In this document: positions 36,536 through 46,726 of the stretch, in pieces
Layout: each line of letters opens with the position of its first letter
How positions within the stretch are numbered: position 1 is the first letter of the stretch
Source: Treponema bryantii
Lineage (GTDB): Bacteria; Spirochaetota; Spirochaetia; Treponematales; Treponemataceae
Reading direction: 5' to 3'
NCBI GenBank assembly: GCA_015061465.1
Contig: SUWN01000001.1
Span: forward strand, 28,305-92,304
Length of the DNA: 64,000 nucleotides
Translations under genes and position numbers: made by a program
Notes under the pieces: model-generated
Told to the model about the DNA's origin: nothing
What the model saw: the letters and a program-made list of their open reading frames with translations, nothing else
Database searches by the model: none

Positions 36536-37573
36536 ATGAACGAAGTTCTGTCACAGGATGAAATTGACCAGTTATTAAGTGCTATTAGTTCAGGTGATGC
36601 CGAAACTAATGACTTTAAACCGGTTAATAATGCTAGAAAAATAAAAATATACGACTTTAAACGTCCTGATAAATTCTCAAAAGAACAATTACGTACAGTT
36701 CAAAGTATGCACGAATCTTTTGCGCGTTTAACAACAACAAGTTTATCTGCGCAGTTACGTTCTCTTGTAAGTGTTCACGTTGCAAGTGTAGAACAGTTGA
36801 CTTACGAGGAATTTATTCGTTCTATTCCAACACCAACAACATTGGCTGTAATAAACATGGATCCGTTAAAAGGAATTGCTGTATTAGAAATTGATCCAAC
36901 AATCACTTTTTGTATGATTGACCGTTTGTTTGGTGGTCGTGGTGTTACAAGTGGGAATAAAAATCGAGATTTGACTGATATTGAGCAAGAAGTAATGGAA
37001 GGTGTAATTGTTCGTATTCTTGCTAATATGCGTGAAGCTTGGACTCAAGTTATTGATTTGCGTCCTCGTTTTGCTCAAATTGAAACAAATCCTCAGTTTG
37101 CACAAATGGTTCCGCCAAATGAAATGGTCGTTTTGATAACATTTGAAGTAAAAGTTGGTGATGAAGAAGGAATGATGAACTTTTGTATTCCTTATCTTAC
37201 AATTGAGCCAATTATTTCAAAATTATCTTCGCAATTCTGGTTCTCTTCTGTTAGAAGAAACAATACAACTCAATATTTGGGTACAATTAAAGGTCAATTA
37301 TCGTCTATCGATATGGATATAGTTGCAGAAATTGGAACTATGAATCTATCTATAAAAGATGTTTTATCGCTCCGTGTGGGTGATGTAGTTCGTCTTACTG
37401 ATGTAAAAATTGGCGATCCAATATCATTAAGTGTTGGAAATAAGAAAAAATTCTTCTGCCAACCCGGTGTAGTCGGAAAAAAGATGGCAGTTCAAATTAC
37501 AGGTAAATTGGAAGATTTAGATTCGGAAGAATTTGAAGAACTTTCAGTAGAAGGAGATGAAACGTATGAGTGA
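36536..37573 (+). CDS. fliM: flagellar motor switch protein FliM
   Basis: A 345-residue C-ring protein. The CheY-P binding N-terminus is VLSQDEIDQLLSAI, the middle CheC-like domain includes LRTVQSMHESFARL and FGGRG, and the C-terminal SpoA domain includes VGDVVRL. AGGTGGAAGG precedes the ATG. It overlaps fliY by 8 bases. Confidence 0.97.
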   Translation: MNEVLSQDEIDQLLSAISSGDAETNDFKPVNNARKIKIYDFKRPDKFSKEQLRTVQSMHESFARLTTTSLSAQLRSLVSVHVASVEQLTYEEFIRSIPTPTTLAVINMDPLKGIAVLEIDPTITFCMIDRLFGGRGVTSGNKNRDLTDIEQEVMEGVIVRILANMREAWTQVIDLRPRFAQIETNPQFAQMVPPNEMVVLITFEVKVGDEEGMMNFCIPYLTIEPIISKLSSQFWFSSVRRNNTTQYLGTIKGQLSSIDMDIVAEIGTMNLSIKDVLSLRVGDVVRLTDVKIGDPISLSVGNKKKFFCQPGVVGKKMAVQITGKLEDLDSEEFEELSVEGDETYE

Positions 37574-38774
37574 TGGTGCTATTTCTCAAGATGAAATTGA
37601 TGCATTGTTATCAGGTGTATCTATTGATGGATTAAATTCATCAGGTCATGTAGGTAACGGACCTACTTATCATATTGATCTCCCAACTCTTCAGAAAGTT
37701 GCTGATGATTTGCAATCTAAGTTGGAAGAAAATGTAAATAAATATACAGGTGCTTCTTTTAATGTTGAATCTCCTGTTGTAGAAGTAACAAGTAGAGATA
37801 AAGTTCTTGCAAAATTACCAGAAGTTGTTGTTGCTGTTGTTGCAGATTATAACGAAGGCCTAAAAGGTAGTCATTTATATCTTTTATCACCTGAATTTGC
37901 ACTTAAAATGTTTGAACTTGTTAATTCTGAAGAAGCAACTGATGTTGATGATATGGTTTTGTCAGTTGTTTCTGAAATTATTGCAACTCATGTAAGTTCA
38001 CAAATAACAGTTTTGGAATCTTCAGGAAAATTATCTGGTCTTGGATATTCAACACCAGAAAGTCAGAATGTTTCTAAAGCTATGGTAATGTTCCCTCAAA
38101 ACGAATTTGTTTTATCAAGTTATCCTTTAACTTACGAAGGAAAAGCTTATACTTTATGGGAATGTCTTGGTGGAGATATTTCAGAAAAAATCTGTAATGC
38201 AAATGGAGCTGGATTAGAAGAAATCCCTTCTCTTGGAGCTGAAATTCCAACTATGGATAATTCTATGGCAAGTGGAATGCAAAATATGGCTTCAATGGGA
38301 ATGCCTCAACAGATGCCAAATATGGGTATGGGAATGGGAATGAATTCTCAAATGGCAACTGGAATGAATATGGGAATGAACGCTCAAATGCAAAATATGG
38401 CAATGATGAATAATGGAATGAATATGGCAACTGGAATGAATATGGGAATGAATGTTCCTAATGTTCAACAATTACAATATCCAAATTTGCAAAATAATAT
38501 TATTCCTGCAGAACAGGGAAATATTGGTTTGATTATGGATGTTTTTATGGAGATGACTGTAGAACTTGGTCGTACAAAAAAATCCATAAAAGACATTTTG
38601 GGAATGGGAGAAGGTACAATCATCGAGCTTGATAAACTTGCCGGTGAAACTGTTGATATTCTTGTAAATCATAAACCAATTGCAAAAGGGGAAGTTGTTG
38701 TTATCGATGAAAACTTTGGTGTTCGTATAACAGAAATTCTTTCTCCTATGGAGCGAGTAAACGAATTAAATTAA
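37566..38774 (+). CDS. fliY: flagellar motor switch protein FliY/FliN with Met-rich linker
   Basis: A 402-residue FliY-type protein: N-terminal FliM-like peptide ISQDEIDALLSGVS, a CheC-like domain (about 40-210), a linker, and a C-terminal SpoA/FliN domain (about 315-400, DVFMEMTVELGRTKKSI...LDKLAGE...RITEIL). The linker holds 24 Met in 67 residues (bases 38253-38453), built from MGMN/MATGMNMGMN-like units, which is unusual. The ATG at 37566 has GGAG 9 bases upstream; the earlier ATG at 37557 abuts that site and is less likely. Confidence 0.94.
   Translation: MSDGAISQDEIDALLSGVSIDGLNSSGHVGNGPTYHIDLPTLQKVADDLQSKLEENVNKYTGASFNVESPVVEVTSRDKVLAKLPEVVVAVVADYNEGLKGSHLYLLSPEFALKMFELVNSEEATDVDDMVLSVVSEIIATHVSSQITVLESSGKLSGLGYSTPESQNVSKAMVMFPQNEFVLSSYPLTYEGKAYTLWECLGGDISEKICNANGAGLEEIPSLGAEIPTMDNSMASGMQNMASMGMPQQMPNMGMGMGMNSQMATGMNMGMNAQMQNMAMMNNGMNMATGMNMGMNVPNVQQLQYPNLQNNIIPAEQGNIGLIMDVFMEMTVELGRTKKSIKDILGMGEGTIIELDKLAGETVDILVNHKPIAKGEVVVIDENFGVRITEILSPMERVNELN
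38253..38453 (+). repeat. low-complexity Met/Asn/Gly-coding stretch in fliY
   Basis: Short degenerate repeats of the type AATATGGGAATGAA encode a linker with 24 methionines in 67 residues. It begins at the ATG codon 38253 and ends before NVPNVQQ. Its position is exactly between the CheC-like and SpoA domains. Confidence 0.8.
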
Positions 38775-38798
38775 AACCGATTTTTTAGGGTGGGGAAA

Positions 38799-39404
38799 TT
38801 GGGAAACTTAAAAAAATATATTCTTTTCACATTTTTTGTGGCTTTTGTAAATGTGTTTGTTTTTTCACAAACAGACACATCTCAATCGTCTTCTGTAGAA
38901 AGTTCAGTTTTAGATGAATCTCAAATTTTATTAGGCGAAACAAATCCAGAATCTCAAATTACATTTTCTGATGATGAAAGCAATTTAGAAAAATCATCAG
39001 TTTGGCTTTTTGTAAGAATGATTCTTGTTTTAATTTTAGTTATTGTTGCAATTTATGCTTTAATGAAATTTTTTAAGAAAAAAAGCACAGAAGTAAAAAG
39101 TTCCGATGATTTTTTACGAAGTGTTTCTTCTCTTTCTTTTGGGCCTGGAAAATCTGTAGAAATTGTAACTTTAATCGATAAAGCTTACGTTTTGGGTGTA
39201 ACAGAAAAAAGTATAAATTTAATTGCAGAAATTGATGATAAAGAATTGATTGAATCATTAAATTTAAATCACGATAAAAAATCAAACGTAAGTAAACCAA
39301 TAAATTTTGCTGAAGTTTTGGATATGTTTGTTAATCCAAAAAATAAAAGAAAAGCGAGTGTATTGGATGATGAAATTGAAAAAACAGAAGAAGGTTCTGT
39401 ATGA
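38799..39404 (+). CDS. fliO: flagellar biosynthetic protein FliO
   Basis: A 201-residue protein with a signal-like N-terminal helix (KYILFTFFVAFVNVFVFSQ), a Ser-rich periplasmic stretch, a membrane helix (about 68-90) and a cytoplasmic SpoIIIJ/FliO domain (SFGPGKSVEIVTLIDKAYVLGVTEKSINLI). It helps assemble FliP. The TTG at 38799 is preferred: AGGGTGGGGAAA before it mirrors the site in front of fliA. A GTG at 38790 is possible. Confidence 0.85.
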   Translation: MGNLKKYILFTFFVAFVNVFVFSQTDTSQSSSVESSVLDESQILLGETNPESQITFSDDESNLEKSSVWLFVRMILVLILVIVAIYALMKFFKKKSTEVKSSDDFLRSVSSLSFGPGKSVEIVTLIDKAYVLGVTEKSINLIAEIDDKELIESLNLNHDKKSNVSKPINFAEVLDMFVNPKNKRKASVLDDEIEKTEEGSV

Positions 39405-40219
39405 AAAAGAATGTTTCTAAAGTTTTTTTTATAGCTTTTTTATTGATTTTTAATTTGTTTACACTTTCGGCACAAAATTTTCCTCAGGGAAGTACTTCTG
39501 GAACAACTCAGATGAATTCAAATGTTCCTTCTCCAACAATTCCTAACGTTTCTATAGAAATTACGCAGCCTGAATCTGGGGAAGAAGTTGCTTTTTCAAT
39601 TAGAGTACTGCTTTTATTAACAATTTTAACTTTAGCACCAAGTATTTTAATTTTAGTAACTTGTTTTTTGCGTTTTTCGATTGTTTTGGATTTTATAAAA
39701 AGGGCTCTTTCTTTACAACAAGTTCCTCCGACTGCTGTTTTAAATGGAATTGCTTTATTCATGACTTTGTTTGTAATGTGGCCAACATTTTCTACAATGT
39801 ACGAAAAATCATTTAAGCCGCTTTCTCAAGGTGAAATTGGAATTGAACAAGCGTACGAACAAGCTGAAACTCCTTTAAGAATGTTTATGTATAGTCAGAT
39901 GTCTGAAGATACAAGTTATATAAAAATGTTTATGAGTATGGCAAAGTTAGAAAAACCAAATACTCTAAAAGATGTTCCGACTTATATTCTTGTTCCTTCG
40001 TATATTTTGCATGAGTTGACTGTCGCCTTTAAAATAGGCGTCCTGCTGTATATACCGTTTATTATTATAGATATGATTGTGGCAAGTATTCTGATGTCTA
40101 TGGGTATGATGATGTTGCCACCAGTTCAGATTTCGATGCCATTTAAATTAATTTTGTTTGTTCTTATAGATGGTTGGGGCTTATTAACACAGCAACTTTT
40201 TATATCTGTTATCAAATAA
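39401..40219 (+). CDS. fliP: flagellar export gate protein FliP
   Basis: A 272-residue core export-gate protein with a cleavable signal peptide, then four membrane helices. Typical blocks: LTILTLAPSILILVTCFLRFSIVL, TAVLNGIALFMTLFVMWPTF, and FKIGVLLYIPFIIIDMIVASILMSMGMMMLPPVQIS. The start overlaps fliO as ATGA. Confidence 0.97.
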   Translation: MKKNVSKVFFIAFLLIFNLFTLSAQNFPQGSTSGTTQMNSNVPSPTIPNVSIEITQPESGEEVAFSIRVLLLLTILTLAPSILILVTCFLRFSIVLDFIKRALSLQQVPPTAVLNGIALFMTLFVMWPTFSTMYEKSFKPLSQGEIGIEQAYEQAETPLRMFMYSQMSEDTSYIKMFMSMAKLEKPNTLKDVPTYILVPSYILHELTVAFKIGVLLYIPFIIIDMIVASILMSMGMMMLPPVQISMPFKLILFVLIDGWGLLTQQLFISVIK

Positions 40220-40248
40220 TGGAAAAGAAAGAAGGAGTATAAAAGTTT

Positions 40249-40518
40249 ATGAGTACTAGCCAAGTTGCATCTTTAGTTTCTAGTGGAATTCAGCAAGTTA
40301 TCTCTGTAATTGGACCGATTTTAGGAATCGCTTTAATTGTAGGACTTATTGTTGCGATTTTTCAGGCTGTTACTTCTATTCAAGAACAAACTCTTACTTT
40401 TTTACCAAAATTACTCGTAATTCTTGTTGTTATTGCTTTGTTGGCAAATTCAATTTTTACGGATATGCGAGAATTTACCATAGAATTATTTAAACAGATT
40501 CCAAATTTTGCAAAATGA
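40249..40518 (+). CDS. fliQ: flagellar export gate protein FliQ
   Basis: An 89-residue protein with two membrane helices (about 16-40 and 50-72) and the FliQ block LIVGLIVAIFQAVTSIQEQT between them. Preceded by AAGGAG. It forms the export gate with FliP and FliR. Confidence 0.95.
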   Translation: MSTSQVASLVSSGIQQVISVIGPILGIALIVGLIVAIFQAVTSIQEQTLTFLPKLLVILVVIALLANSIFTDMREFTIELFKQIPNFAK

Positions 40519-40537
40519 TTTGTAAGGATTATAATCG

Positions 40538-41344
40538 ATGATAGATAGAGTCCTGTTAAATGCGCCAATTTTCCTCCTGCTGTTTGTCAGATGTTTTGCA
40601 ATGTTGATGACTTTGCCGTTATTTTCTACGTCTTCCGTTCCTCGTGTTGCAAAAATCGCTCTAGCAGGATATATGGCTTTTTTTGTTTTTGGTTCTGTGA
40701 ATCTAGATGTTTATTTACCATTCTTAAAAGATGATGGCACTTTTTCTATCCAATATTTGTTTTTGGTGATTGGCGAAGGTTTAATCGGTGTAATTTTAGG
40801 TTTTTATATTTCAATTATTTTTGCAGCATTTAGTACAGCAGGACAATTTACCGCTTTTCAAATGGGATTTAGTGCGTCAGAAGTTTATGATGCTTTATCG
40901 CAAGTAGAAAATCCATTGATTGGTCAATTTTTGAATTTAGTTGCAATGCTCGTTTTTATGCAAAATAGATGGTTTCAAAAATTGTTTTTGGGTGGATTAG
41001 TAACAAGTTTTGATTCAATTAATGCAATTTCTTTAGTAAGTGGACGTGAACATTTTGTGAATTTTGTTTTGCAAGGTTTGACAAGATTGTTTGCAGATGC
41101 GTTAGTAATTGCGTTACCGATTATGGGAACATTGTTACTTATTTCAGTTTGTACAGGGCTTTTATCAAAAGCCGCTCCTCAAATGAATTTGCTTTCTGAA
41201 GGTTTCCCAATAATGATTTTGCTTGCTTTTACACTATTAATGTTTTTAATTCCTGCAATGTGTGATTTCTTTGTACGCAGTTTTAATCAAGGTTTTTCGG
41301 ATTTGGAAAAACTATTCTATTTAATTGGAGGTCATCTAAAGTAA
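40538..41344 (+). CDS. fliR: flagellar export gate protein FliR
   Basis: A 268-residue, five- to six-helix membrane protein. Family blocks: FVRCFAMLMTLPLFSTSSVPRVAKIALAG-like segment early, and GEGLIGVILGFYISIIF, QMGFSASEVYD in the middle. It stands alone, not fused to FlhB. Confidence 0.95.
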   Translation: MIDRVLLNAPIFLLLFVRCFAMLMTLPLFSTSSVPRVAKIALAGYMAFFVFGSVNLDVYLPFLKDDGTFSIQYLFLVIGEGLIGVILGFYISIIFAAFSTAGQFTAFQMGFSASEVYDALSQVENPLIGQFLNLVAMLVFMQNRWFQKLFLGGLVTSFDSINAISLVSGREHFVNFVLQGLTRLFADALVIALPIMGTLLLISVCTGLLSKAAPQMNLLSEGFPIMILLAFTLLMFLIPAMCDFFVRSFNQGFSDLEKLFYLIGGHLK

Positions 41345-41347
41345 AAA

Positions 41348-42406
41348 ATGGCAGCTGAAGATGAAGGAAGAACAGAAGAGGCCTCTGCGTATAAACTGGA
41401 AAAAGCCAGAAAAGAAGGACGTGTTGCTAAAAGTCAAGAAATTAGTGGCGCGTTAGTTCTTTTATTTTGTGTTTTAGTTTTGATTTTTTTAGGAAAATGG
41501 ATTTTTACACAGTGCGCTAATATTTTTAGATTTTATTTTAGTAAATGTTCTGTTTACGATATTACAGATAATAATTTATATTCAGCTTTTTTTGTTAATA
41601 TTCTAAAACTTGTTTTACCTGTTGCTTTGGCAAGCGTTGTTGCTGGTATTTTAGGAAATATAATTCAAACAAGAGGATTTATTTTTAGTTGGAAGCCAAT
41701 TGAACCAAAATTTTCAAACATTCTTCCTCATTTTGGTGAATATTTTAAAAAGATTTTATTTTCGGTAAGAGGTGTTTTTAATATTTTAAAATCATTTTTA
41801 AAAGTTTTTTTAATTGTAATAGTTGCTTTTTTATTTATAAGAAAAGATATTTTTGTTTTGCTTCAAGTGATTTCAAACGGAGATATAATGGGAGCGATTG
41901 CAAAAATTGCGATGATGTGTGCAAAAATTTTGCTTGTTGTTTCTATTTTATTTTTAATTATTTCAATTCCTGATTATTTTGTTCAACGTCATGAATTTAG
42001 AGAATCTATGAAAATGACAAAGCAGGAAGTAAAAGAAGAATTTAAAGAATTGGAAGGTGACCCTGAAGTAAAAGGTCGTCTTCAGCAAGCGCAACGGCAA
42101 CTTTTGATGCAAAATATGCCCAAAGCCGTTGCTGAATCTGATGTTGTAATTACAAACCCTACTCATTATGCTGTCGCTCTAAAATATGACAGAGAAGTTG
42201 CAGATTCCCCAACAGTTACGGCAAAAGGTGAAGATAATTTAGCTTTTAGGATTAGGGAAATTGCAAAAGAAAACAATATTCCTATTGTAGAAAATCGTCC
42301 AGTTGCGCGCGGACTATATACAGAAACGGAAGTTGGTGATATAATACCAGAGAGTTATTATAGATTAGTTGCTGTAATTTATTCTCAAATTCTAAATAAA
42401 GATTAA
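41348..42406 (+). CDS. flhB: flagellar export substrate-specificity protein FlhB
   Basis: A 352-residue protein with four membrane helices and a cytoplasmic autocleavage domain. It begins DEGRTEEASAYKLEKARKEG and holds the NPTH self-cleavage site at residues 270-273 (VVITNPTHYAVALKY). Cleavage after Asn switches export from rod/hook to filament substrates. Confidence 0.97.
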   Translation: MAAEDEGRTEEASAYKLEKARKEGRVAKSQEISGALVLLFCVLVLIFLGKWIFTQCANIFRFYFSKCSVYDITDNNLYSAFFVNILKLVLPVALASVVAGILGNIIQTRGFIFSWKPIEPKFSNILPHFGEYFKKILFSVRGVFNILKSFLKVFLIVIVAFLFIRKDIFVLLQVISNGDIMGAIAKIAMMCAKILLVVSILFLIISIPDYFVQRHEFRESMKMTKQEVKEEFKELEGDPEVKGRLQQAQRQLLMQNMPKAVAESDVVITNPTHYAVALKYDREVADSPTVTAKGEDNLAFRIREIAKENNIPIVENRPVARGLYTETEVGDIIPESYYRLVAVIYSQILNKD

Positions 42407-42429
42407 GTAGATTGCTGGGTGGGGACTTA

Positions 42430-44541
42430 ATGGCAAACGAAAATCGTGGTAAAATCCTAAATTTTATTCAACAAAATATCATTGGTGTTGCAACTGTTGT
42501 TGGAATTTTCTTCTTATTTATTCCAACTCCTAAGCTCATAATTGATGTTTGTATGGTTTTAAATCTCGCTTTAGCAATTATTATTCTTCTTGTTGTTTTA
42601 TATACCCCACGTTCATCTGATTTTCAGACTTTCCCTCGTGTAGTTCAGTTGCAAATGTTATTTGGTTTGGTTGTCAATATTTCTTCAACAAGACTTATTT
42701 TAACAGCAAAAAACTATTCGGCTCAGAGTGATATGGTAAAAGCTTTTGCAAATATTGTTGCAAAAGGTGATTTGGTAATTGGTTTTTTGATTTTTATCGT
42801 TCTTATTCTTGTTCAAGTTATGGTAATTACAAAAGGTGCAACACGTGTAGCTGAAGTTCAAGCACGTTTCTCGTTGGATAGTATGAGCCAGAAATTTTTT
42901 GATGTCGATAACCGTTTGAATAGTGGAATTATTGATGATGCAGAAGCAATCAGATTAAAAGATGCAATCAGAAAAGAAATAGACTTTTATTCTGCAATGG
43001 ACGGTTCTGCAAAATTTGTTTCTGGAACTGTAAAACTTGGTATTGTTATAACTTTGTTGAATTTGATTGGTGGTGTTATTGTTGGAATGATAAAAAATGG
43101 CATGGCATTCAATCAAGCAATGACAACATATTCGATGCTTACAATTGGTGATGGGTTGTTGTCTCAATTGCCAACATTGATGATTTCTTTTGCAACAGGA
43201 CTTTTAGTTACTGGTTCTAAATCTGATGATAGATTCGATGATCAATTAAAAACCGATTTTACACGTACAGGATATATTTACGAAATCCTTGGTGGAATTT
43301 TACTTGTTTTTGGTGTCGCTTTAAGAAATGGAACTCAAGTCCTTCTTATTCCAATTGGTGCTTTGTTCATTTTTATTGGATTCAAGTTGACAAAAACAAA
43401 AGAAAGGGAAGCTGTTCTTGAACAAACTAAAAAAGAAGAACAAAAAGCTAAGCGAAATGGACCGAGTGCGCCTGATGCAGAAAAAATTTCTATGCTAGAT
43501 CCTTTGTCGTTGGAATTGGGATATGCTCTTATTCCTCTTGTAAATGAAGAAAAAGGCGCTGAGTTATTAGAAAGAATTACCCGAATTCGTCAAGAAGCAA
43601 AACTTGATATGGGATTTGTTATTCCAAAAATTCGAATTCAGGATAATATGGCACTTTCTCCAAATGAATATTGTTTTAAAATCAAAGGAATCCCTGCTGG
43701 TTCAGCAGAAATTCGTTTGGGATATTATATGTGTATGGACACAGGTGGCGTTGTTACTCCAATGCAAGGCGAAAAAACAAAAGATCCTACTTTTGGAATG
43801 GATGCAATTTGGATTCCAGAAGAAAATCGTGGAGATGCAGAAGCAGCCGGTTATGTTGTAATTGACCCACCAACAATTATTGCAACTCATATTACAGAAA
43901 TAATTCGTTCTCACGCAGCAGAAATGCTTGGACGACAAGAAGTTTCTTCTATTCTTGACGTTGTAAAAGAACATAATCCAGTATTAATTGATGAAGTTTT
44001 AAATACTGCAAAACTTACTTACGGACAAATAGAAAAAGTTCTTCAAAATCTTTTGCAAGAAAAAGTTTCTATCAGAAATATAATTACAATTTTGGAAACA
44101 ATGGCAAACTATGCTGGCGTTACAAATTCTGTTTGGGAATTAACTAAAAAAGTTCGAGAAGCATTAGGTTTACAAATCTGTATGCAGTATGTAGATAAAG
44201 ATGATGGAAATAAACTTAGAGTTATGGCTCTTTCACAAGAATTGGCCGAATTAGTTCAACAACATGCTTATTTTCCTTCTGACGGTTCAAAACCTTACGT
44301 TGCATTTGACCCAGTTGATAATAGAAAATGGATTTTAAGTATTAGTGCTGCTTTAAGTAAAATGAATCAATTGGGATATATGCCAATTATTTTGTGTGTA
44401 AGTTCAATTAGACAACTTGTAAAAGCTGCAATTGAACGTGATAATCCAGGTGTTGTGGTTCTTTCGGATATGGAAGCATATTCTGCAGGAAAGAATATCG
44501 ATATAGAAGTTTTAGACGAAATTTCATTAATTGACGAGTAG
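42430..44541 (+). CDS. flhA: flagellar export protein FlhA
   Basis: A 703-residue export protein: about eight N-terminal membrane helices (to ~330) with the FHIPEP-type loop (FSLDSMSQKFFDVDNRLNSG near residue 150), and a cytoplasmic domain that docks chaperone-substrate complexes. The ATG at 42430 has GGGTGGGG just upstream; the in-frame TTG at 42412 lies before that site. Confidence 0.97.
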   Translation: MANENRGKILNFIQQNIIGVATVVGIFFLFIPTPKLIIDVCMVLNLALAIIILLVVLYTPRSSDFQTFPRVVQLQMLFGLVVNISSTRLILTAKNYSAQSDMVKAFANIVAKGDLVIGFLIFIVLILVQVMVITKGATRVAEVQARFSLDSMSQKFFDVDNRLNSGIIDDAEAIRLKDAIRKEIDFYSAMDGSAKFVSGTVKLGIVITLLNLIGGVIVGMIKNGMAFNQAMTTYSMLTIGDGLLSQLPTLMISFATGLLVTGSKSDDRFDDQLKTDFTRTGYIYEILGGILLVFGVALRNGTQVLLIPIGALFIFIGFKLTKTKEREAVLEQTKKEEQKAKRNGPSAPDAEKISMLDPLSLELGYALIPLVNEEKGAELLERITRIRQEAKLDMGFVIPKIRIQDNMALSPNEYCFKIKGIPAGSAEIRLGYYMCMDTGGVVTPMQGEKTKDPTFGMDAIWIPEENRGDAEAAGYVVIDPPTIIATHITEIIRSHAAEMLGRQEVSSILDVVKEHNPVLIDEVLNTAKLTYGQIEKVLQNLLQEKVSIRNIITILETMANYAGVTNSVWELTKKVREALGLQICMQYVDKDDGNKLRVMALSQELAELVQQHAYFPSDGSKPYVAFDPVDNRKWILSISAALSKMNQLGYMPIILCVSSIRQLVKAAIERDNPGVVVLSDMEAYSAGKNIDIEVLDEISLIDE

Positions 44542-44550
44542 GTATTGTGT

Positions 44551-45765
44551 ATGTTTGGTGAAAAAGGAACTGTTCAAAAAATTGAAGGAAAAGATTTAGC
44601 TGAATGTCGCGATAAATTGAACAAAATGTACGGAATTAATTACGAGATTGTTAATACTGGTAATGATTTCAAGCGTAGTCTTTTTGGTTTTAGAGAAAGA
44701 GCTGTCGTTGTTGTTTATTATATTGTTCGCAATCAATTTACAATGGAAGAACAAGCAAAAAAAAGAGAAGATGAAAATGCTCAGTTTGAAAGAAATAGAC
44801 AAGAATTATTATTAAAAAATCAAAATATAATGATGAAATCAGAATTAGAAAAATTATCTGAAAAAATTGATTCAATGACAGATATTATTTCTTCTGTTAA
44901 TGTTCATGGTTCTTCTGAAAATCATCCAACAATAGAAAGAATTGAGGAACTTTTAGCGCAAAATGAATTTACACATTCGTACATAAAAATGATTTGTGAA
45001 AAAGTTCGTTCTACATTTTCTTTGGAACAATTAGAGGATTTTAATTTAGTTGAACGATATGTTGTAGATTGGATAGGAGAAACTATTCAAATTGCAAAAG
45101 AACCAATAAGACGTCCCCCACATGTCTTTATTATTGTCGGTCCTACAGGAGTTGGTAAAACAACAACTATTGCAAAAATTTCGGCAAACAAAATCCTTGA
45201 TGCTAAAAAAAATAAAAATGCAAATGATCCAGAATTTTGTATTATTACAACTGATACAATGCGTGTTGGTGCGGAAGAACAATTAAATAAATTTGCGCAG
45301 GTTCTTGGAAAAAATGTAATAAAAGCAGAGACGGCAGAGCATATAAAAACTATTTATGAAGAATATAAGAATCATGTTGATTATATGTTTATTGATACAA
45401 GTGGTTACAGTCCAAATGATTCAACTCATATTAGTGAAATGAAAAATGTTTTGAGTGTTGATATGAATTCTGATGTTTACTTGGCTGTTTGTGCATCTAC
45501 AAAAGTTAGTGATTTACAAAATATTTTTAGAAATTACGAACCATTTGCTTACGAATCAGTTATTGTTACAAAATTTGATGAAACAACTCAAATTGGTAAT
45601 ATAATCAGTGTATTGTGGGAAAAACATAAAGCTATCTCATTTATAACAGATGGGCAGCATGTTCCTCGCAATATTAAAAAAGCAAACAAGGTTGATATAT
45701 TAAAAAATTTAAGTGGCTTTAATATAGATAGAATCCACATAGAAGATAAATTTGGAGAAAAATAA
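44551..45765 (+). CDS. flhF: flagellar SRP-like GTPase FlhF
   Basis: A 404-residue GTPase that sets flagellar position and number. The basic N-terminal region (to ~110) is followed by an N-domain helix bundle and a G domain with GPTGVGKTTTIAKIS near residue 198, TTDTMRVGAEEQL, DTSGYSPND and TKFDE. The ATG at 44551 has AGGT about 8 bases upstream. In spirochaetes it would place basal bodies near the cell poles. Confidence 0.95.
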   Translation: MFGEKGTVQKIEGKDLAECRDKLNKMYGINYEIVNTGNDFKRSLFGFRERAVVVVYYIVRNQFTMEEQAKKREDENAQFERNRQELLLKNQNIMMKSELEKLSEKIDSMTDIISSVNVHGSSENHPTIERIEELLAQNEFTHSYIKMICEKVRSTFSLEQLEDFNLVERYVVDWIGETIQIAKEPIRRPPHVFIIVGPTGVGKTTTIAKISANKILDAKKNKNANDPEFCIITTDTMRVGAEEQLNKFAQVLGKNVIKAETAEHIKTIYEEYKNHVDYMFIDTSGYSPNDSTHISEMKNVLSVDMNSDVYLAVCASTKVSDLQNIFRNYEPFAYESVIVTKFDETTQIGNIISVLWEKHKAISFITDGQHVPRNIKKANKVDILKNLSGFNIDRIHIEDKFGEK

Positions 45766-45766
45766 T

Positions 45767-46666
45767 ATGGAAGAACAAATTCAAGAATTAAAAGAATTGA
45801 TGAAGGATGTTGTAGAAGAAAAAAATACAGATTCTTTTTCGACTTTCAAAAAAAATCACAATACTCGTATTATTGCCATTACAAGTGGTAAAGGTGGAGT
45901 TGGAAAAACTAACTTTGCTGTAAATATGGCGATAGCTTATGCTCAATTAGGTAAAAAAGTCATCTTGATTGATGGTGACTTGGGAATGGCAAACGTAAAT
46001 GTTCTTCTAAATATTGTTCCTACATATAATTTGATGCACGTAATCAACAAAAAGAAAACAATGCGCGAAATTATAATGGATACTGAATTCGGTATTAAAT
46101 TTATTGCTGGTGCAAATGGTTTTTCTAAAATTGCAAACTTAAATGTTGAAGAACTTGAATATTTTGCAAAACAATTCAGTTCTCTTGATAATGCGGATAT
46201 AATTATTATAGATACAGGAGCTGGTATTGCGAACAACGTTTTGCAATTTGTTGCTGCTGCAGATGAAGTTTATGTAGTTACAACTCCTGAACCAACAGCA
46301 ATTACAGATGCTTATGGAATTATAAAAATTATTACAACAGAAATTGTTGATAGAACAGTAAATCTTAAATTAATTGTAAATAGAGTTCATTCTGCTGATG
46401 AAGGAAAAAGAATTTCAGAAAGAATTATTAATATTGTAGGTCAGTTCCTTGGTTATAAAGTTGATTACTTAGGTTTTGTTTATGAAGATCCTGCTGTACA
46501 GGCTTCTGTAATTCGTCAAAAGCCATTTATTGTTGTAAATCCAACTTCAAAATCTGCGGTATGTTTAAAACATATTGTAGGAAGAATTGAAAAAACAGAA
46601 CCTGTTTATAATGAAGGGGTTGCAAGCTTCTTAAAGAAGTTTTTAGTAAAACGTAGAAATTATTAA
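45767..46666 (+). CDS. flhG: MinD/ParA-like flagellar number regulator FlhG
   Basis: A 299-residue P-loop ATPase. The deviant Walker A is TSGKGGVGKTNFAVN near residue 37, Walker B is VILIDGDLGMANVNVLL and the second IIIDTGAGI. An acidic/charged N-terminal helix of about 30 residues precedes it. FlhG partners FlhF. The ATG is one base after the flhF stop, with GGAG 9 bases upstream. Confidence 0.93.
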   Translation: MEEQIQELKELMKDVVEEKNTDSFSTFKKNHNTRIIAITSGKGGVGKTNFAVNMAIAYAQLGKKVILIDGDLGMANVNVLLNIVPTYNLMHVINKKKTMREIIMDTEFGIKFIAGANGFSKIANLNVEELEYFAKQFSSLDNADIIIIDTGAGIANNVLQFVAAADEVYVVTTPEPTAITDAYGIIKIITTEIVDRTVNLKLIVNRVHSADEGKRISERIINIVGQFLGYKVDYLGFVYEDPAVQASVIRQKPFIVVNPTSKSAVCLKHIVGRIEKTEPVYNEGVASFLKKFLVKRRNY

Positions 46667-46726
46667 TATGATATTAAAATAATTTTACTGTTATTTTTTT
46701 ATATTATATTGTATAATTAATATAAT

